From: Ancylomarina longa
Lineage (GTDB): Bacteria > Bacteroidota > Bacteroidia > Bacteroidales > Marinifilaceae
Assembly (NCBI RefSeq): GCF_003996985.1
Contig: NZ_RJJX01000010.1
Coordinates: forward strand, 30,415-94,414
Direction: 5' to 3'
DNA length: 64,000 bases
The notes under the pieces were generated by a model. The model worked only from the letters and a program-made list of their open reading frames with translations. It ran no database searches and was not told the origin of the DNA. The position numbers were made by a program, and so were the translations under genes. Below are positions 36,169 through 45,053 of the stretch, piece after piece. Within the stretch, counting starts at the first letter, position 1; every line of letters begins with the position of its first letter.

Positions 36169-36505
36169 CCTTGTGCAGAAACAACTCCAAGCATTTTGAG
36201 ATCTCTTTTCCTTATGCAAAAACAACTCCAAGCATTTTGAGATCTCTTTTCCTTATGCAAAAACAACTCCAAGCATTTTGAGATCTCTTTTCCTTGTGCA
36301 GAAACAGCTCCAAGCATTTTGAGATCTCTTTTCCTTATGCAAAAACAGCTCCAAGCATTTTGAGATCTCTTTTCCTTATGCAAAAACAGCTCCAAGCATT
36401 TTGAGATCCTTTTTCCTTGTGCAGAAACAGTTCCAAGTGTTTTGAGATTCCTTTTCCATGTGCAGAAACAGTCTCAAGTATTTTGAGATCCTTTTTCCTT
36501 GTGCG
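36169..36505. repeat. 41-bp tandem repeat (minisatellite), about eight copies
   Basis: Units start at 36171, 36212, 36253, 36294, 36335, 36376, 36417 and 36458, with a partial at 36499, each exactly 41 bases apart. The core holds TTNTGCANAAACANCTCCAA and TTTTGAGATCTC. Copies 1 to 6 are near-identical in two alternating forms (TTGTGCAG or TTATGCAA); copies 7 and 8 are more diverged. Because 41 is not a multiple of 3, the long minus-strand ORFs across it are repeat artefacts. From 36506 to 36768 I see no gene. Confidence 0.95.
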
Positions 36506-36768
36506 AGAATTGCTTTGGATGTATGATTCTAATCGGTGGCAGACAACTGAATCATGAATTCCAATCATGATCATTCTTAGTGCATCCTGAATTATTTTTA
36601 AAGCCGAACAACCAATATTGTCCAACAAAATTGGCGCTTCGCCCAAACCCGACTTGATCCAAAAAACAGAAACAAAAAAGATCAAGGCTGCTTTTCAAAT
36701 ACCTTTCTTTTTATTCAGATTATTAGCTATGCCTGAAATTTTAATCCTCAGCAATTCGGCTTGAGCCC

Positions 36769-37572
36769 TTATTTTTTGTAATATTTCATTGCTTCGGGAA
36801 GAAATGCCTCCAGGTCTTTTACTCTAGTGGCATCTGCTGGGTGAGTAGAAAGAAATTCCGGTGGTTTTTGACCACTGCTCTTTGCCATTCGTTTCCAGAA
36901 TTCTATTGCCTCAGCAGGATTATATCCGGCCATAGCCATGAAGATAAGCCCCATTTTATCAGCCTCAGACTCATGAGCACGCGAAAAAGGAAGCATAACT
37001 CCAACATTAGCTCCCATGCCAAAAGCAGTCATCCATATTTGCTGCGTTTCGGCAGGTTTCTCACTCAAGGCAAGCGAAAGTCCAGTTCCCAGTGCCTGAA
37101 TGCCCATTTGCTGACTCATGCGCTCGTTACCATGACGAGCCACCGCATGTGCAATTTCGTGTCCCATTACCACTGCCACACCCGTTTCGTTTTGTGTGAA
37201 AGGCAGAATTCCAGTATAAAAAACCACTTTTCCGCCAGGCATACACCAAGCATTTGGGGTATCATTATCCACCAAATTAAATTCCCATTTAAAATTGGCA
37301 ACACGATCGCTCATTCCATGTGTATTCATGAAAGTTTCTACTGCCTTAGATATTTTCGCTCCTACACTTTTCACCATGGCAGTTTGCTCTTTGTTTGCCG
37401 AGAGCTTACTTTCCTTTAGAAAAGCATCGTATTGGGTCAAACTGGTTGCAATCATGTCGCTTTCGGGAAATAAATTCATCTGCTTGCGACCGGTAATAGG
37501 CACTGTTGCACAAGCAATAATAAATAACAGAATGCCCGAAAGCAGTACCGTACGAATCGTTTTTTTATTCAT
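36769..37572 (-). CDS. M48-family zinc metallopeptidase, lipoprotein
   Basis: The 267-residue protein has a lipoprotein signal (LLFIIAC, Cys21), followed by TVPITGRKQMNLFPE, a segment typical of LoiP/YcaL-type M48 proteases. The HEIAH zinc motif lies at 138-142, and HESEAD near 200-205 supplies the third ligand. WCMPGGKVVFYTGIL is the conserved edge strand. It should be a periplasmic or outer-membrane quality-control protease. It is followed downstream by the repeat region and lies 56 bases from the DUF255 gene in the same direction. Confidence 0.92.
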   Translation of the reverse strand: MNKKTIRTVLLSGILLFIIACATVPITGRKQMNLFPESDMIATSLTQYDAFLKESKLSANKEQTAMVKSVGAKISKAVETFMNTHGMSDRVANFKWEFNLVDNDTPNAWCMPGGKVVFYTGILPFTQNETGVAVVMGHEIAHAVARHGNERMSQQMGIQALGTGLSLALSEKPAETQQIWMTAFGMGANVGVMLPFSRAHESEADKMGLIFMAMAGYNPAEAIEFWKRMAKSSGQKPPEFLSTHPADATRVKDLEAFLPEAMKYYKK

Positions 37573-37628
37573 TCTAACTTGATTTTTATTGATTTATTGA
37601 ATAATTACTTCCTTATTCATAAAACATC

Positions 37629-39755
37629 CTATTTCCCCTCTTTCATTTCTATATTTAACTGGTTAAACAAATCTGCAACCTTGGTAACCGGCAATTTACA
37701 TGTTTTATTTCTGCAAAGATAAAAAGTTGTTTGTCCATTTACATAACGATTTTGCAATAAAGGCATATTGCTGGCCTTAGTACTACCAGCTATCAAGGCA
37801 TTGGGAAGAAATTTTGCTTCAATCTTTTTCTTACTTGCCATTGCCTTATCGCCCACAACAACTATCTCGTAGAGCGGGTTGGTGAACCAAAACATCAACT
37901 GAGCCCAATTGGAGTGATAGGAAAGTACCTTACTCATTCGTTCCTTCACATTCCCCAGCATTTGTGCCGATCGATCGATATAATCCTGCTTATCGAGATA
38001 AGTACCCAACAGAAACAAATCCTTGGCAATAGAGGAATTCGAACCCGGAATCACATTATCCAGCAGCTCCATTTTACGAGCAATTAAAGCCGGATCTTCA
38101 TCAGAAGTATAGAAGAACATTCCCGATTTATCATCCGAGAAATGCTGCAATACATGCTCTATTAAATCCTCTGAAGCAATCAACCATTTCTCATCGAAGG
38201 TAGCCTGATACAAAGCTACAAAAGCCTCAATAGTGAAACTGTAATCATCTAAGAAACCATTAATTTTAGAAATACCATCCTTATAATTACGATGCAAATG
38301 TCCCTTTCCTTTCCAGATATATTTCTGAAGGAATTCCGCATTTTTTATGGCCCGTTGCAGATATTTCTCCTCCCCAAATGCTTTGTAAGCATCCACATAT
38401 CCTTTTAGCATCAATGCATTCCAGCTGGTAAGTACCTTATCATCCAGAGCCGGACGAATGCGATGTTTCCTTTTATCCAGCAGAAGCTGTTTTCCTTTTT
38501 TTATTTTGCGGTCGAATTCCTTTACGGATAATCCATATTTCATAGCCAGTTTTTGCTTATAGGATTGAACCATCAGGATATTTCCTTGCTCCCAGTTGGC
38601 TTGTGATGTTATACCATAATACTCACAAAACAGCTTGGAATCAGCACCTAAAAGTGCATCTACCTCCGACTTTTGCCACACATAAAACTTACCTTCTACC
38701 CCATCACTATCTGCATCCAGCGAGGAATAAAATCCACCTTCAGGCAGACTTAATTCCCGATCAACAAAAGCGAGAGTTTGATCTACCACCGATTTATACT
38801 CCGGATTTTTGGTCAACTGATACGCCTCGGAATATAAACTCACCAATTGTGCATTATCATACAGCATTTTTTCGAAATGCGGTACTTTCCAGATTGCATC
38901 TACCGAATAGCGGGCAAAACCACCACCTACCTGATCGTAAATACCACCTTTTGCCATTTTATCCAGCGTAAGCGAAACATGATCGAGGGCAGACTTATCC
39001 TGAGTAAAGAAGTAGTAATGCAAGAGAAACTGTAATCCGTTGGGCAAAGGAAACTTTGGCGCCCGATTATTTCCCCCTTCTTTGGTATCAAAATCAGTCT
39101 TCCATTGGTTCACACCCTTTTTCAGATCATCCAAATGAAAATTTGTTTGTTCCGATTTGTCGGTTATCAGCTCGTTGGCATGAATGCCTTGTGCAATTTG
39201 ATCTGCCACACTTTTCACTTTATCCGTATCATTCAGCCAGGCATTCTGAATTCCTCGCAGTACTTTCACCCAATCATCGGGGCGAAAATAGGTGCCACCA
39301 AAAAAGGGTTTTCCATTGGGCATCAGAAAACAATTCAACGGCCAACCTCCGCGACCGGTCATTAACTGCACAGCATCCATATATACCTGATCAATATCCG
39401 GCCTTTCCTCCCGATCTACTTTGATGCAAACAAAAAAATCGTTCATTACTTTAGCCGTTTCCTCATTCTCGAAACTCTCGCTCTCCATCACGTGACACCA
39501 ATGACAAGCAGCATATCCAATACTCACCAATATCACCTTATTTTCTTTTTTTGCCTTTGCAAGCGCCTCTTCGCCCCAAGGATACCAGTTCACCGGATTA
39601 TGTGCATGTTGTAATAAATAAGGACTGTTTTCGTGTATTAATCGATTGGTATGCTTTTGTTTCATGTTTTCTGAGGTTTGAGAATAAACTGTGGCAGGAA
39701 TACTAAGCATACCAATTAGCATACATAGCGCTACCACTTTCCGTATTGATTTCAT
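37629..39755 (-). CDS. Exported DUF255/thioredoxin-domain protein (YyaL/SSP411-like)
   Basis: The 708-residue protein has a signal peptide (about 1-26) and then the family start, [21 protein letters not shown]. The thioredoxin-like domain has a [12 protein letters not shown] motif (C-x2-C) and [13 protein letters not shown]. The remaining part is an (alpha/alpha)6 barrel like those of N-acylglucosamine epimerases and glycosidases ([37 protein letters not shown]). The reaction is not established for the family. Export is unusual, as many homologues are cytoplasmic. It probably forms a unit with the M48 gene. Confidence 0.88.
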   Translation of the reverse strand: MKSIRKVVALCMLIGMLSIPATVYSQTSENMKQKHTNRLIHENSPYLLQHAHNPVNWYPWGEEALAKAKKENKVILVSIGYAACHWCHVMESESFENEETAKVMNDFFVCIKVDREERPDIDQVYMDAVQLMTGRGGWPLNCFLMPNGKPFFGGTYFRPDDWVKVLRGIQNAWLNDTDKVKSVADQIAQGIHANELITDKSEQTNFHLDDLKKGVNQWKTDFDTKEGGNNRAPKFPLPNGLQFLLHYYFFTQDKSALDHVSLTLDKMAKGGIYDQVGGGFARYSVDAIWKVPHFEKMLYDNAQLVSLYSEAYQLTKNPEYKSVVDQTLAFVDRELSLPEGGFYSSLDADSDGVEGKFYVWQKSEVDALLGADSKLFCEYYGITSQANWEQGNILMVQSYKQKLAMKYGLSVKEFDRKIKKGKQLLLDKRKHRIRPALDDKVLTSWNALMLKGYVDAYKAFGEEKYLQRAIKNAEFLQKYIWKGKGHLHRNYKDGISKINGFLDDYSFTIEAFVALYQATFDEKWLIASEDLIEHVLQHFSDDKSGMFFYTSDEDPALIARKMELLDNVIPGSNSSIAKDLFLLGTYLDKQDYIDRSAQMLGNVKERMSKVLSYHSNWAQLMFWFTNPLYEIVVVGDKAMASKKKIEAKFLPNALIAGSTKASNMPLLQNRYVNGQTTFYLCRNKTCKLPVTKVADLFNQLNIEMKEGK

Positions 39756-40166
39756 TCTACATCGTTTTTATTAAAGTAGATTAAAGATAGAGTTATTTTT
39801 ATTGATTTTAAATAAGAATAAGAAGTTTCCCTTTAAGTTGAATGGAAAGCTTCTTCCCTGTGTATGTGTTCACTTCCTTGCTTGGCTGAAGCCAACTGCA
39901 AACGTGAAAAAATCTACTTTATTCATTATGAAGTCAACTGCACATGTCGGAAGCTTTCATCCCCAAAATTTTACTCTAAATATTTTTGATGTGTTTTTAC
40001 TAACTTTAGCATTCACGAATAAATGAAGAAAGCAAAACGATAAGCTTAAATCTAGTATCGCGAACGAAAAATCTTTCGGTCCATTGAATAACCTGCTTTT
40101 TGCCTTGCAGTGCTTCTCCTAAAAAATAACACCATAACCAGGAATTAATTAACCAATATCGAAACG
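39756..40166. other. Intergenic region, no supported gene
   Basis: This 411-base divergent spacer holds an imperfect inverted repeat, AGAAGTTTCC near 39826 with GGAAAGCTTCT near 39843. A 74-codon ORF at 39802 has no coding character. I see no clear promoter box. Confidence 0.35.
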
Positions 40167-40436
40167 ATGAAAAAAGCATATAAGAATTGCCAAAGTTGTG
40201 GCATGCCCTTAAAAAAGGACAAATTTAGTGGCGGAACAGACCAGGACGGGAATAAAAGTAAAATGTATTGTTCCTATTGTTATAGTAATGGTGAATTTCT
40301 TAATCCGGAAATTAATACTACAGCTAAAATGCAGAATTTTGCAAAAGAAAAATTAAAAGCCATGGGATTTCCTGGATTTATCGCCAAATTTTTCACGAAA
40401 AGCATTCCGAATCTGGAACGTTGGAAAAAAGAATAA
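40167..40436 (+). CDS. Small zinc-ribbon protein
   Basis: The 89-residue protein opens with KNCQSCGMPLKKD and continues with MYCSYCYSNGEF, giving two C-x2-C knuckles that form a zinc ribbon of the Zn_ribbon_2 type. The rest is helical (AKMQNFAKEKLKAMGFPGFIAKFF). It is cytoplasmic and its role is unknown; these proteins are common single genes in Bacteroidota and Firmicutes. The cyanophycinase gene starts 67 bases downstream. Confidence 0.85.
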   Translation: MKKAYKNCQSCGMPLKKDKFSGGTDQDGNKSKMYCSYCYSNGEFLNPEINTTAKMQNFAKEKLKAMGFPGFIAKFFTKSIPNLERWKKE

Positions 40437-40502
40437 GCACATGCGGTATAGCAAAAGAATTTTATTTGAAGTCTTCCAATTAGCACATCAAAATACAAAC
40501 AG

Positions 40503-41414
40503 ATGAATAAACCAACAACAACTTACAGAAGCATAAGGATATCTCTGATTTCGCTTCTATTTACCTTCTTCCTAACCTTTTCTATTTCAAGCGTAACCTT
40601 TTCGCAAAGTCAGGGGGAACAATACATCACCCACGGCCCAAAAAATGGGACTTTAATTATTATTGGTGGAGGATTACTGGATGCAACTATTTACGATGAA
40701 TTTAAAAAGCAAGCTGGTAGCGATTCTGCAAAAATAGTTGTTATTCCCACCGCCATGGATGATAATTATCTACAACATGATTCCTCTTTTAGTCAGATCA
40801 AAAAGAATTTTGCAAGCTACGGCTTTTCTGATATTACTATTATGCATACTCGGGATACAAGCGAATCCAATAGGGAGTCATTTTTAGCCCCACTAGAAGC
40901 GGCTAGCGGAGTCTATTTTTTGGGTGGCAGACAGTGGCGACTAGCAGACGCTTATCTGAACACCAAAGTGCAAGAGGAGCTTTTCAAATTGTTGGAACGT
41001 GGAGGTGTGATTGCTGGTTCGTCGGCAGGGGCAACAATTCAAGGTTCCTATTTAGCCAGAGGCGATACCAAGAACAATCAGATTATGATGGGAGATCACG
41101 AGAAAGGACTTGGCTTTTTGACCAACGTAGCAATCGATCAACATGTAATGGTGCGCAACAGGCAATTTGATCTATTTGATATTCTGCAACGGTATCCTTA
41201 TTTACTTGGCATTGGTCTGGATGAAAATACTGCTATAGTAGTTAAAGGAGATGAATTTAAAGTAATTGGTAAAAGCTATGTACTTATCTACGATCAAAGT
41301 TTTTGGTCGCGGGAAGGAAGTGAATTAAAGCATCTTCCTGAAAAAGACAAATTATTCTATATTTTGCGAAAAGGAGATAAATACAATTTAAGCGAAAGGA
41401 AAGTCATGAAATGA
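40503..41414 (+). CDS. Exported cyanophycinase-like S51 peptidase
   Basis: The 303-residue protein has a signal peptide (LLFTFFLTFSISSVTFSQ, about 17-36). The S51 serine protease fold follows: LIIIGGGLLDATIYDEF, VVIPTAMDD, the nucleophile Ser174 in IAGSSAGATIQG and HVMVRNRQFDLFD, then LLGIGLDENTAIVV. Cyanophycinases hydrolyse cyanophycin to beta-Asp-Arg dipeptides; the extended family also cleaves other peptides. Export suggests it acts on polymer or peptide from outside. No cyanophycin synthetase is in the window, and an isoaspartyl dipeptidase is encoded about 10 kb away. Specificity is inference. Confidence 0.85.
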   Translation: MNKPTTTYRSIRISLISLLFTFFLTFSISSVTFSQSQGEQYITHGPKNGTLIIIGGGLLDATIYDEFKKQAGSDSAKIVVIPTAMDDNYLQHDSSFSQIKKNFASYGFSDITIMHTRDTSESNRESFLAPLEAASGVYFLGGRQWRLADAYLNTKVQEELFKLLERGGVIAGSSAGATIQGSYLARGDTKNNQIMMGDHEKGLGFLTNVAIDQHVMVRNRQFDLFDILQRYPYLLGIGLDENTAIVVKGDEFKVIGKSYVLIYDQSFWSREGSELKHLPEKDKLFYILRKGDKYNLSERKVMK

Positions 41415-41425
41415 GAGCAATACAA

Positions 41426-42046
41426 CTACATTGGAAGGTAAAAATAAATTCCTAAACCATTTGTGAAAAGGATATTTCCATACAAGGAGTGCTCGAGAAA
41501 TACTGCATTAAGAGATTTGTTACGGAGATAGGTAAAGGAGAAAATAATACTACCAACGAAAGTAAAGATTAGTGCCATCCAATTGCGGAAAATAATATGC
41601 GCCATCGAGAAACAAAAGGCATTAATCACTACAAAAAGTAAAGGGTTGGTAAAAAGTTTTTTATATCTATAAAAGAAAAAAGCACGAAAGATAAATTCCT
41701 GTGTATATGCCGACCAAACCGGATAACTTAGTACCAACATTACCCATATCCAGAAATTATAGCGTGGTAAGTGGAAAAAAACATCGGATCTAAAAACATA
41801 AACCCATATAGAACTTAGGATTAAAAGCGCACTTCCTTTCAATAAAAAACTTCGCCAAGGATAATCTCGTTTTATACGGAACACATTCCGATCGAAATTC
41901 TTATCACGAAATACAATAAATAGACAATACAAGAATACTACAATTAGAGGTATTGCCTTATGAACCGGAATAAGTTCGTAAAAATACAAAACCGGTAAAA
42001 CCAGAAACATTAATATCAATTCAACCCATAGGTATAATCTCTTCAT
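41426..42046 (-). CDS. CPBP-family intramembrane protease-like protein
   Basis: The 206-residue protein has about six membrane helices and the CPBP (Abi/Rce1) motifs: TQEFIFRAFFFYRY, FSMAHIIFRNW and EHSLYGNILFTNGLG. The usual Glu-Glu of the first motif is Gln-Glu here, so only one of the two acidic residues remains; the second Glu, the catalytic one, is kept. Bacterial members are proposed glutamic membrane proteases with roles in bacteriocin immunity or signal processing. It is convergent with the cyanophycinase gene with 11 bases between stops. Confidence 0.82.
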   Translation of the reverse strand: MKRLYLWVELILMFLVLPVLYFYELIPVHKAIPLIVVFLYCLFIVFRDKNFDRNVFRIKRDYPWRSFLLKGSALLILSSIWVYVFRSDVFFHLPRYNFWIWVMLVLSYPVWSAYTQEFIFRAFFFYRYKKLFTNPLLFVVINAFCFSMAHIIFRNWMALIFTFVGSIIFSFTYLRNKSLNAVFLEHSLYGNILFTNGLGIYFYLPM

Positions 42047-42302
42047 CCATCACAAATTAATAAGTCAAACAGAAAAACTAAGATAAAAAATTTTCGCTTA
42101 TTAAGAATCGTTCTATTTAATTTACAAATATTTGACTTATTTTGTTTCAAGAATTGCCCACAAATTTAGGAAGGAGCAATTTTCATTGACAAATGAATCA
42201 ATGTCGATACTCATGGATCTAATAAAGTGATGAAAAATTATAAGACAGTGATGAAATATGAGATTCTCTTTTATCAAAAATGAGGCAATTTAAAAACCTA
42301 TT

Positions 42303-42665
42303 CTAAGATTCTTTTCTTTGTGCTTTTCTTGCAGCAATCAAGAACAAATAGCCAACAATTACAGGACCATACCCAATAAAAGCATATCCTTTTAATTCAA
42401 ACAGGTGAAAATAGTTTGCAAAAGTTAAAAAACCACCAATAATCATGAGACTCCAGCCAATCCAACGCAATTCTTTTGCTTTTAATTTTCCTTTCTTTCT
42501 GCTTTCTACTGCTAAAATTCGGCTGTCGATTTCCTTCATTATATCCTTGATCATTTCTTCACTAATTTTCTGATCGATCAATTCTTTTCGAATTTGAGAG
42601 AAATCCATTCCCTCCTGTTTTTTTTGGTAATAAAATTCTACAAGTTTATTAAAATCCTTTTCCAT
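42303..42665 (-). CDS. Small membrane protein with N-terminal helical domain
   Basis: The 120-residue protein starts at ATG 42665, with an upstream TTG less likely. Residues 1-55 are charged and helical (FYYQKKQEGMDFSQIRKELIDQ), followed by two membrane helices (LRWIGWSLMIIGGFLTFANYF and YAFIGYGPVIVGYLFLIAA) and a basic tail. No known domain is evident. A helical head and two helices suggest a small inner-membrane protein of unknown role. It stands alone between the CPBP and NifX-like genes, in the same direction. Confidence 0.6.
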   Translation of the reverse strand: MEKDFNKLVEFYYQKKQEGMDFSQIRKELIDQKISEEMIKDIMKEIDSRILAVESRKKGKLKAKELRWIGWSLMIIGGFLTFANYFHLFELKGYAFIGYGPVIVGYLFLIAARKAQRKES

Positions 42666-42746
42666 CCTATTAAATTGAGTGAAAAACAAAAATAATTACA
42701 ATTAGATAGATTTTCAACAGAAATCAATAACTCTCTGAAAAAAGAA

Positions 42747-42770
42747 AAAGAGAGCCTTAGTGCTCTCTTT
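42747..42770 (-). terminator. Terminator of the DUF134/NifX-like pair
   Basis: AAAGAGAGC (42747-42755) pairs perfectly with GCTCTCTTT (42762-42770) over a six-base loop. Minus-strand sequence runs into T-rich bases. It lies 24 bases after the NifX-like stop. Confidence 0.8.
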
Positions 42771-42793
42771 ACATTTAACCTTCAAATAGAACC

Positions 42794-43171
42794 TTAATGC
42801 TGACATTGATGTCCTTCTCCACCGTGATTTTCATGTGCTGAACAAGTAATACCTGAATCTATTAAATTACCTTTTAAATAGGAATTCACCACATCTTCTA
42901 CTTCGCCAGAACAGCCACGAACAACTTCTACACCAACTTCATTAATCTTGTTTATCGCACCTGGACCTATGTTACCTGCTAACATCAAAGAAATACCCAT
43001 TTGTTGAAATACAGATGCGATATTCGATTTACAACCACACCCTTCTGGTGATTCCATTTTTTCAATGGATTCAATTTCACGATTTTCGTTTACGGTAACA
43101 ATAGAATAAAATTCACAATGTCCGAAATGGCCATCCACTCTATTGTCTCTTGTTGGAACTGCAATTTTCAT
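42794..43171 (-). CDS. NifX/NifB-like iron-molybdenum-cofactor-family protein
   Basis: The 125-residue protein matches the dinitrogenase FeMo-cofactor domain family: MKIAVPTRDNRVDGHFGHCEFY, ILLAGNIGPGA-like LMLAGNIGPGAINKINEVG, and VEVVRGCSG. Extra Cys/His residues (GCGCKS; a His/Cys-rich tail with CSAHENHGGEGHQCQH) suggest metal or cluster binding. Stand-alone members occur in organisms without nitrogenase and are thought to carry or store Fe-S units. The DUF134 regulator gene lies 81 bases upstream on the same strand, an association seen in other genomes, so co-regulation is likely. Confidence 0.85.
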   Translation of the reverse strand: MKIAVPTRDNRVDGHFGHCEFYSIVTVNENREIESIEKMESPEGCGCKSNIASVFQQMGISLMLAGNIGPGAINKINEVGVEVVRGCSGEVEDVVNSYLKGNLIDSGITCSAHENHGGEGHQCQH

Positions 43172-43252
43172 GTTTATTAATTTAAAATTGTATTTATATC
43201 TAATTAAAATCTAAATATTTTTCGAGTTGAATTATTATACCTTTGCTTAAGC

Positions 43253-43579
43253 TTATTCAGAATTACTCTTAGCAAGAACATCATTATTGGTTGTAGTAAA
43301 ATGCCCACCTTCAATTTTTATTGCCATACCTTCTACAATTGCATTCGCAATTTTCTTTCGTGCTTCATTAACGATTCTGCCAAAGGTTTGTCTGGAAACA
43401 TTCATTCTAGCTGCCGCCTCATTATGATACAATCCTTCCGAATCAGCTAAACGTATCGCTTCATATTCATCAAGATGTAAAAGCACAATCTTCAATTCAC
43501 ACAATGGCACACCAACTGGCTTGTAATAAGTTAATTCAGGCTCTAAACAAATATGTCTTAAACATTTTTTTCTGGGCAT
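43253..43579 (-). CDS. DUF134-family HTH protein
   Basis: The 108-residue protein begins MPRKKCLRHICLEPELTYYKPVG and contains a sigma-4-like helix-turn-helix (YHNEAAARMNVSRQTFGRIVN) before a C-terminal beta segment. Cys residues near the N terminus could bind metal or a cluster. DUF134 proteins are found beside NifX-like and Mrp-type proteins and are considered regulators, with unknown targets. Its start codon sits in one of three GCATATG repeats, one of which fills the promoter spacer, which suggests that it represses itself and the NifX-like gene. Confidence 0.85.
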   Translation of the reverse strand: MPRKKCLRHICLEPELTYYKPVGVPLCELKIVLLHLDEYEAIRLADSEGLYHNEAAARMNVSRQTFGRIVNEARKKIANAIVEGMAIKIEGGHFTTTNNDVLAKSNSE

Positions 43580-43638
43580 ATGCTCATTAAATTTTCGACA
43601 AATATAAGCATATGCTCAAATCAAACAAATCATATGCG
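43576..43638 (-). promoter_or_regulatory. DUF134 promoter with phased GCATATG repeats
   Basis: On the minus strand the -33 box TTTG (43626-43629) is 19 bases from the -7 box TATATTTG (43599-43606). TGAGCATATGC occurs at 43608-43618, inside the promoter spacer, and at 43576-43586, covering the start codon. A third GCATATG lies at 43632-43638, just upstream of -33 (plus-strand CATATGC at 43631-43637). Core spacings are about 22 and 32 bases, near two and three helical turns, so the sites face one side of the DNA. This is a strong autoregulatory operator candidate. Confidence 0.55.
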
Positions 43639-43926
43639 TCTTTTTTTATCGATGATTTTGAATCACAATCATCCAATTAAAAAATTTCTATTCCATCTCG
43701 AATCGTTGAAATACACTTAAATAAATTCGTCTTGCACAACGTTTGGAAGAGTATCTGATCTCGACTTAGTAATAATTTTACTTCTGTCTCAGGAATAAAT
43801 GCAGCACATCGAAATATTCATGCAATATAGATGCAGTAATTCTAGCTAATTCTTTTGAATTTATGCTGTCCCATTAAAACTAGCATAAACATAGGAAGGT
43901 GTGGCGGTAATTAGGGTCATTCTCAA

Positions 43927-43988
43927 GGAGAGAATTTCTCCTGCAAGTTATCTTGTACTTTCGGAAAGGAAAGAAGTAACTTGCAGGA
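43927..43988. repeat. Long inverted repeat with overlapping hairpin
   Basis: TCCTGCAAGTTA at 43939-43950 and TAACTTGCAGGA at 43977-43988 are perfect 12-base inverted copies. A second dyad, GGAGA-N5-TCTCC at 43927-43941, overlaps the first arm by three bases. There is no T run, so it is not a standard terminator of folD, which ends 17 bases away. The rest of the 425-base spacer shows no gene. Confidence 0.55.
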
Positions 43989-44004
43989 TAGTATTAAGAA
44001 ATTT

Positions 44005-44886
44005 CTATAAGTATATTTCTTTTTTGGCAGCCAATAGGGTGTTTTGCAGAAGCGAAACAATTGTCATTGGGCCAACTCCACCAGGAACTGGTGTAATAAA
44101 GGATGCTTTCGGGGCAACTTCATCGAAATTGACATCGCCTAGCAATTTCCATCCCGATTTGGTTTTATCTGATTTTACTCGGTGGATACCCACATCAATA
44201 ATTACTGCGCCTTCTTTTACCATATCTCCGGTAAGGAATTCTTTTTTACCCAAGGCTACAATTACAATATCCGCCTGACGAGTGATTTCCCCAATATTTT
44301 TGGTGCGGCTATGGCAAAGCGTCACCGTGCAATCACCATAAGCAGACTTGCGTGACATCAATACACTCATTGGTGTTCCCACGATATTACTTCGCCCTAG
44401 AACAACGCAATTTTTACCTGATGTTTCAATTTCATATCGCTTAAGCAATTCCACAATTCCCGCAGGAGTAGCAGGAAGATAAGTTGGCAAACTAGCCACC
44501 ATTTTTCCCACATTCATTGGATGAAATCCATCAACATCTTTTTCAGGAGCAATAGTTTCAATCACCCTTGTTTCGGAAATATGCTTTGGTAAGGGAAGTT
44601 GCACAATCAATCCATCAATAGAATCATCTTCATTGATCTCTCGGATTTTTTCCAATAGTTCTGCTTCGGTAATATCTTCCTCAAATCGAAATTCTGAAGA
44701 CTGAAAACCTACTACTTCGCAAGCTTTAACTTTAGCTGCCACATAGGTTTCACTAGCACCATCGTGTCCAACAATCATAGCAGCAAGATGAGGAGCTTTT
44801 CCTCCAGCTTGTCTCATTTGCTCTACTTCGGCAGCAATTTCCTGCTTTACCTCGTTCGAGATTTTTTTTCCGTCGATTAGTTTCAT
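44005..44886 (-). CDS. folD: Bifunctional methylenetetrahydrofolate dehydrogenase/cyclohydrolase
   Basis: FolD interconverts methylene-, methenyl- and formyl-tetrahydrofolate in the cytoplasm. The 293-residue protein has the substrate block [13 protein letters not shown] (with the catalytic Lys), the [11 protein letters not shown] motif, [11 protein letters not shown], the nucleotide-binding [16 protein letters not shown] and the C-terminal [11 protein letters not shown]. All family blocks are intact. It lies downstream of ffh on the same strand, separated by a likely terminator. It is not fused to another domain. Confidence 0.95.
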   Translation of the reverse strand: MKLIDGKKISNEVKQEIAAEVEQMRQAGGKAPHLAAMIVGHDGASETYVAAKVKACEVVGFQSSEFRFEEDITEAELLEKIREINEDDSIDGLIVQLPLPKHISETRVIETIAPEKDVDGFHPMNVGKMVASLPTYLPATPAGIVELLKRYEIETSGKNCVVLGRSNIVGTPMSVLMSRKSAYGDCTVTLCHSRTKNIGEITRQADIVIVALGKKEFLTGDMVKEGAVIIDVGIHRVKSDKTKSGWKLLGDVNFDEVAPKASFITPVPGGVGPMTIVSLLQNTLLAAKKEIYL

Positions 44887-45003
44887 CTGTTTATAATTTT
44901 CTTATTCAGGTCAGATGCAAGCGGCAAGTGAATTTAATCATTCCACCAGGTGTAATCCTAACGATTAAACCTGCATGCTCGTTTCATGTTTGTTTATTGC
45001 TAT

Positions 45004-45037
45004 TATAAAAAAAATGCCTGACATAAAGTATCAAGCA
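45004..45037 (-). terminator. Terminator of ffh
   Basis: On the minus strand TGCTTGA pairs with TCAGGCA (one G-U pair) across a nine-base loop, followed by eight T. It lies between ffh and folD. Confidence 0.7.
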
Positions 45038-45053
45038 CTCTATCTGATTTTTA

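Noticed and set aside
36169-36505. CRISPR array
   Set aside because: The repeats are head to tail without unique spacers, and no cas genes are present.
36090-36685. Two minus-strand ORFs with repeated residues over the 41-bp array
   Set aside because: Their periodicity comes from the DNA repeat read in three frames; neither has a domain, ribosome site or support outside the array.
39802-40026. 74-codon plus-strand ORF
   Set aside because: It has no family match, a mixed composition and no ribosome or promoter signal.
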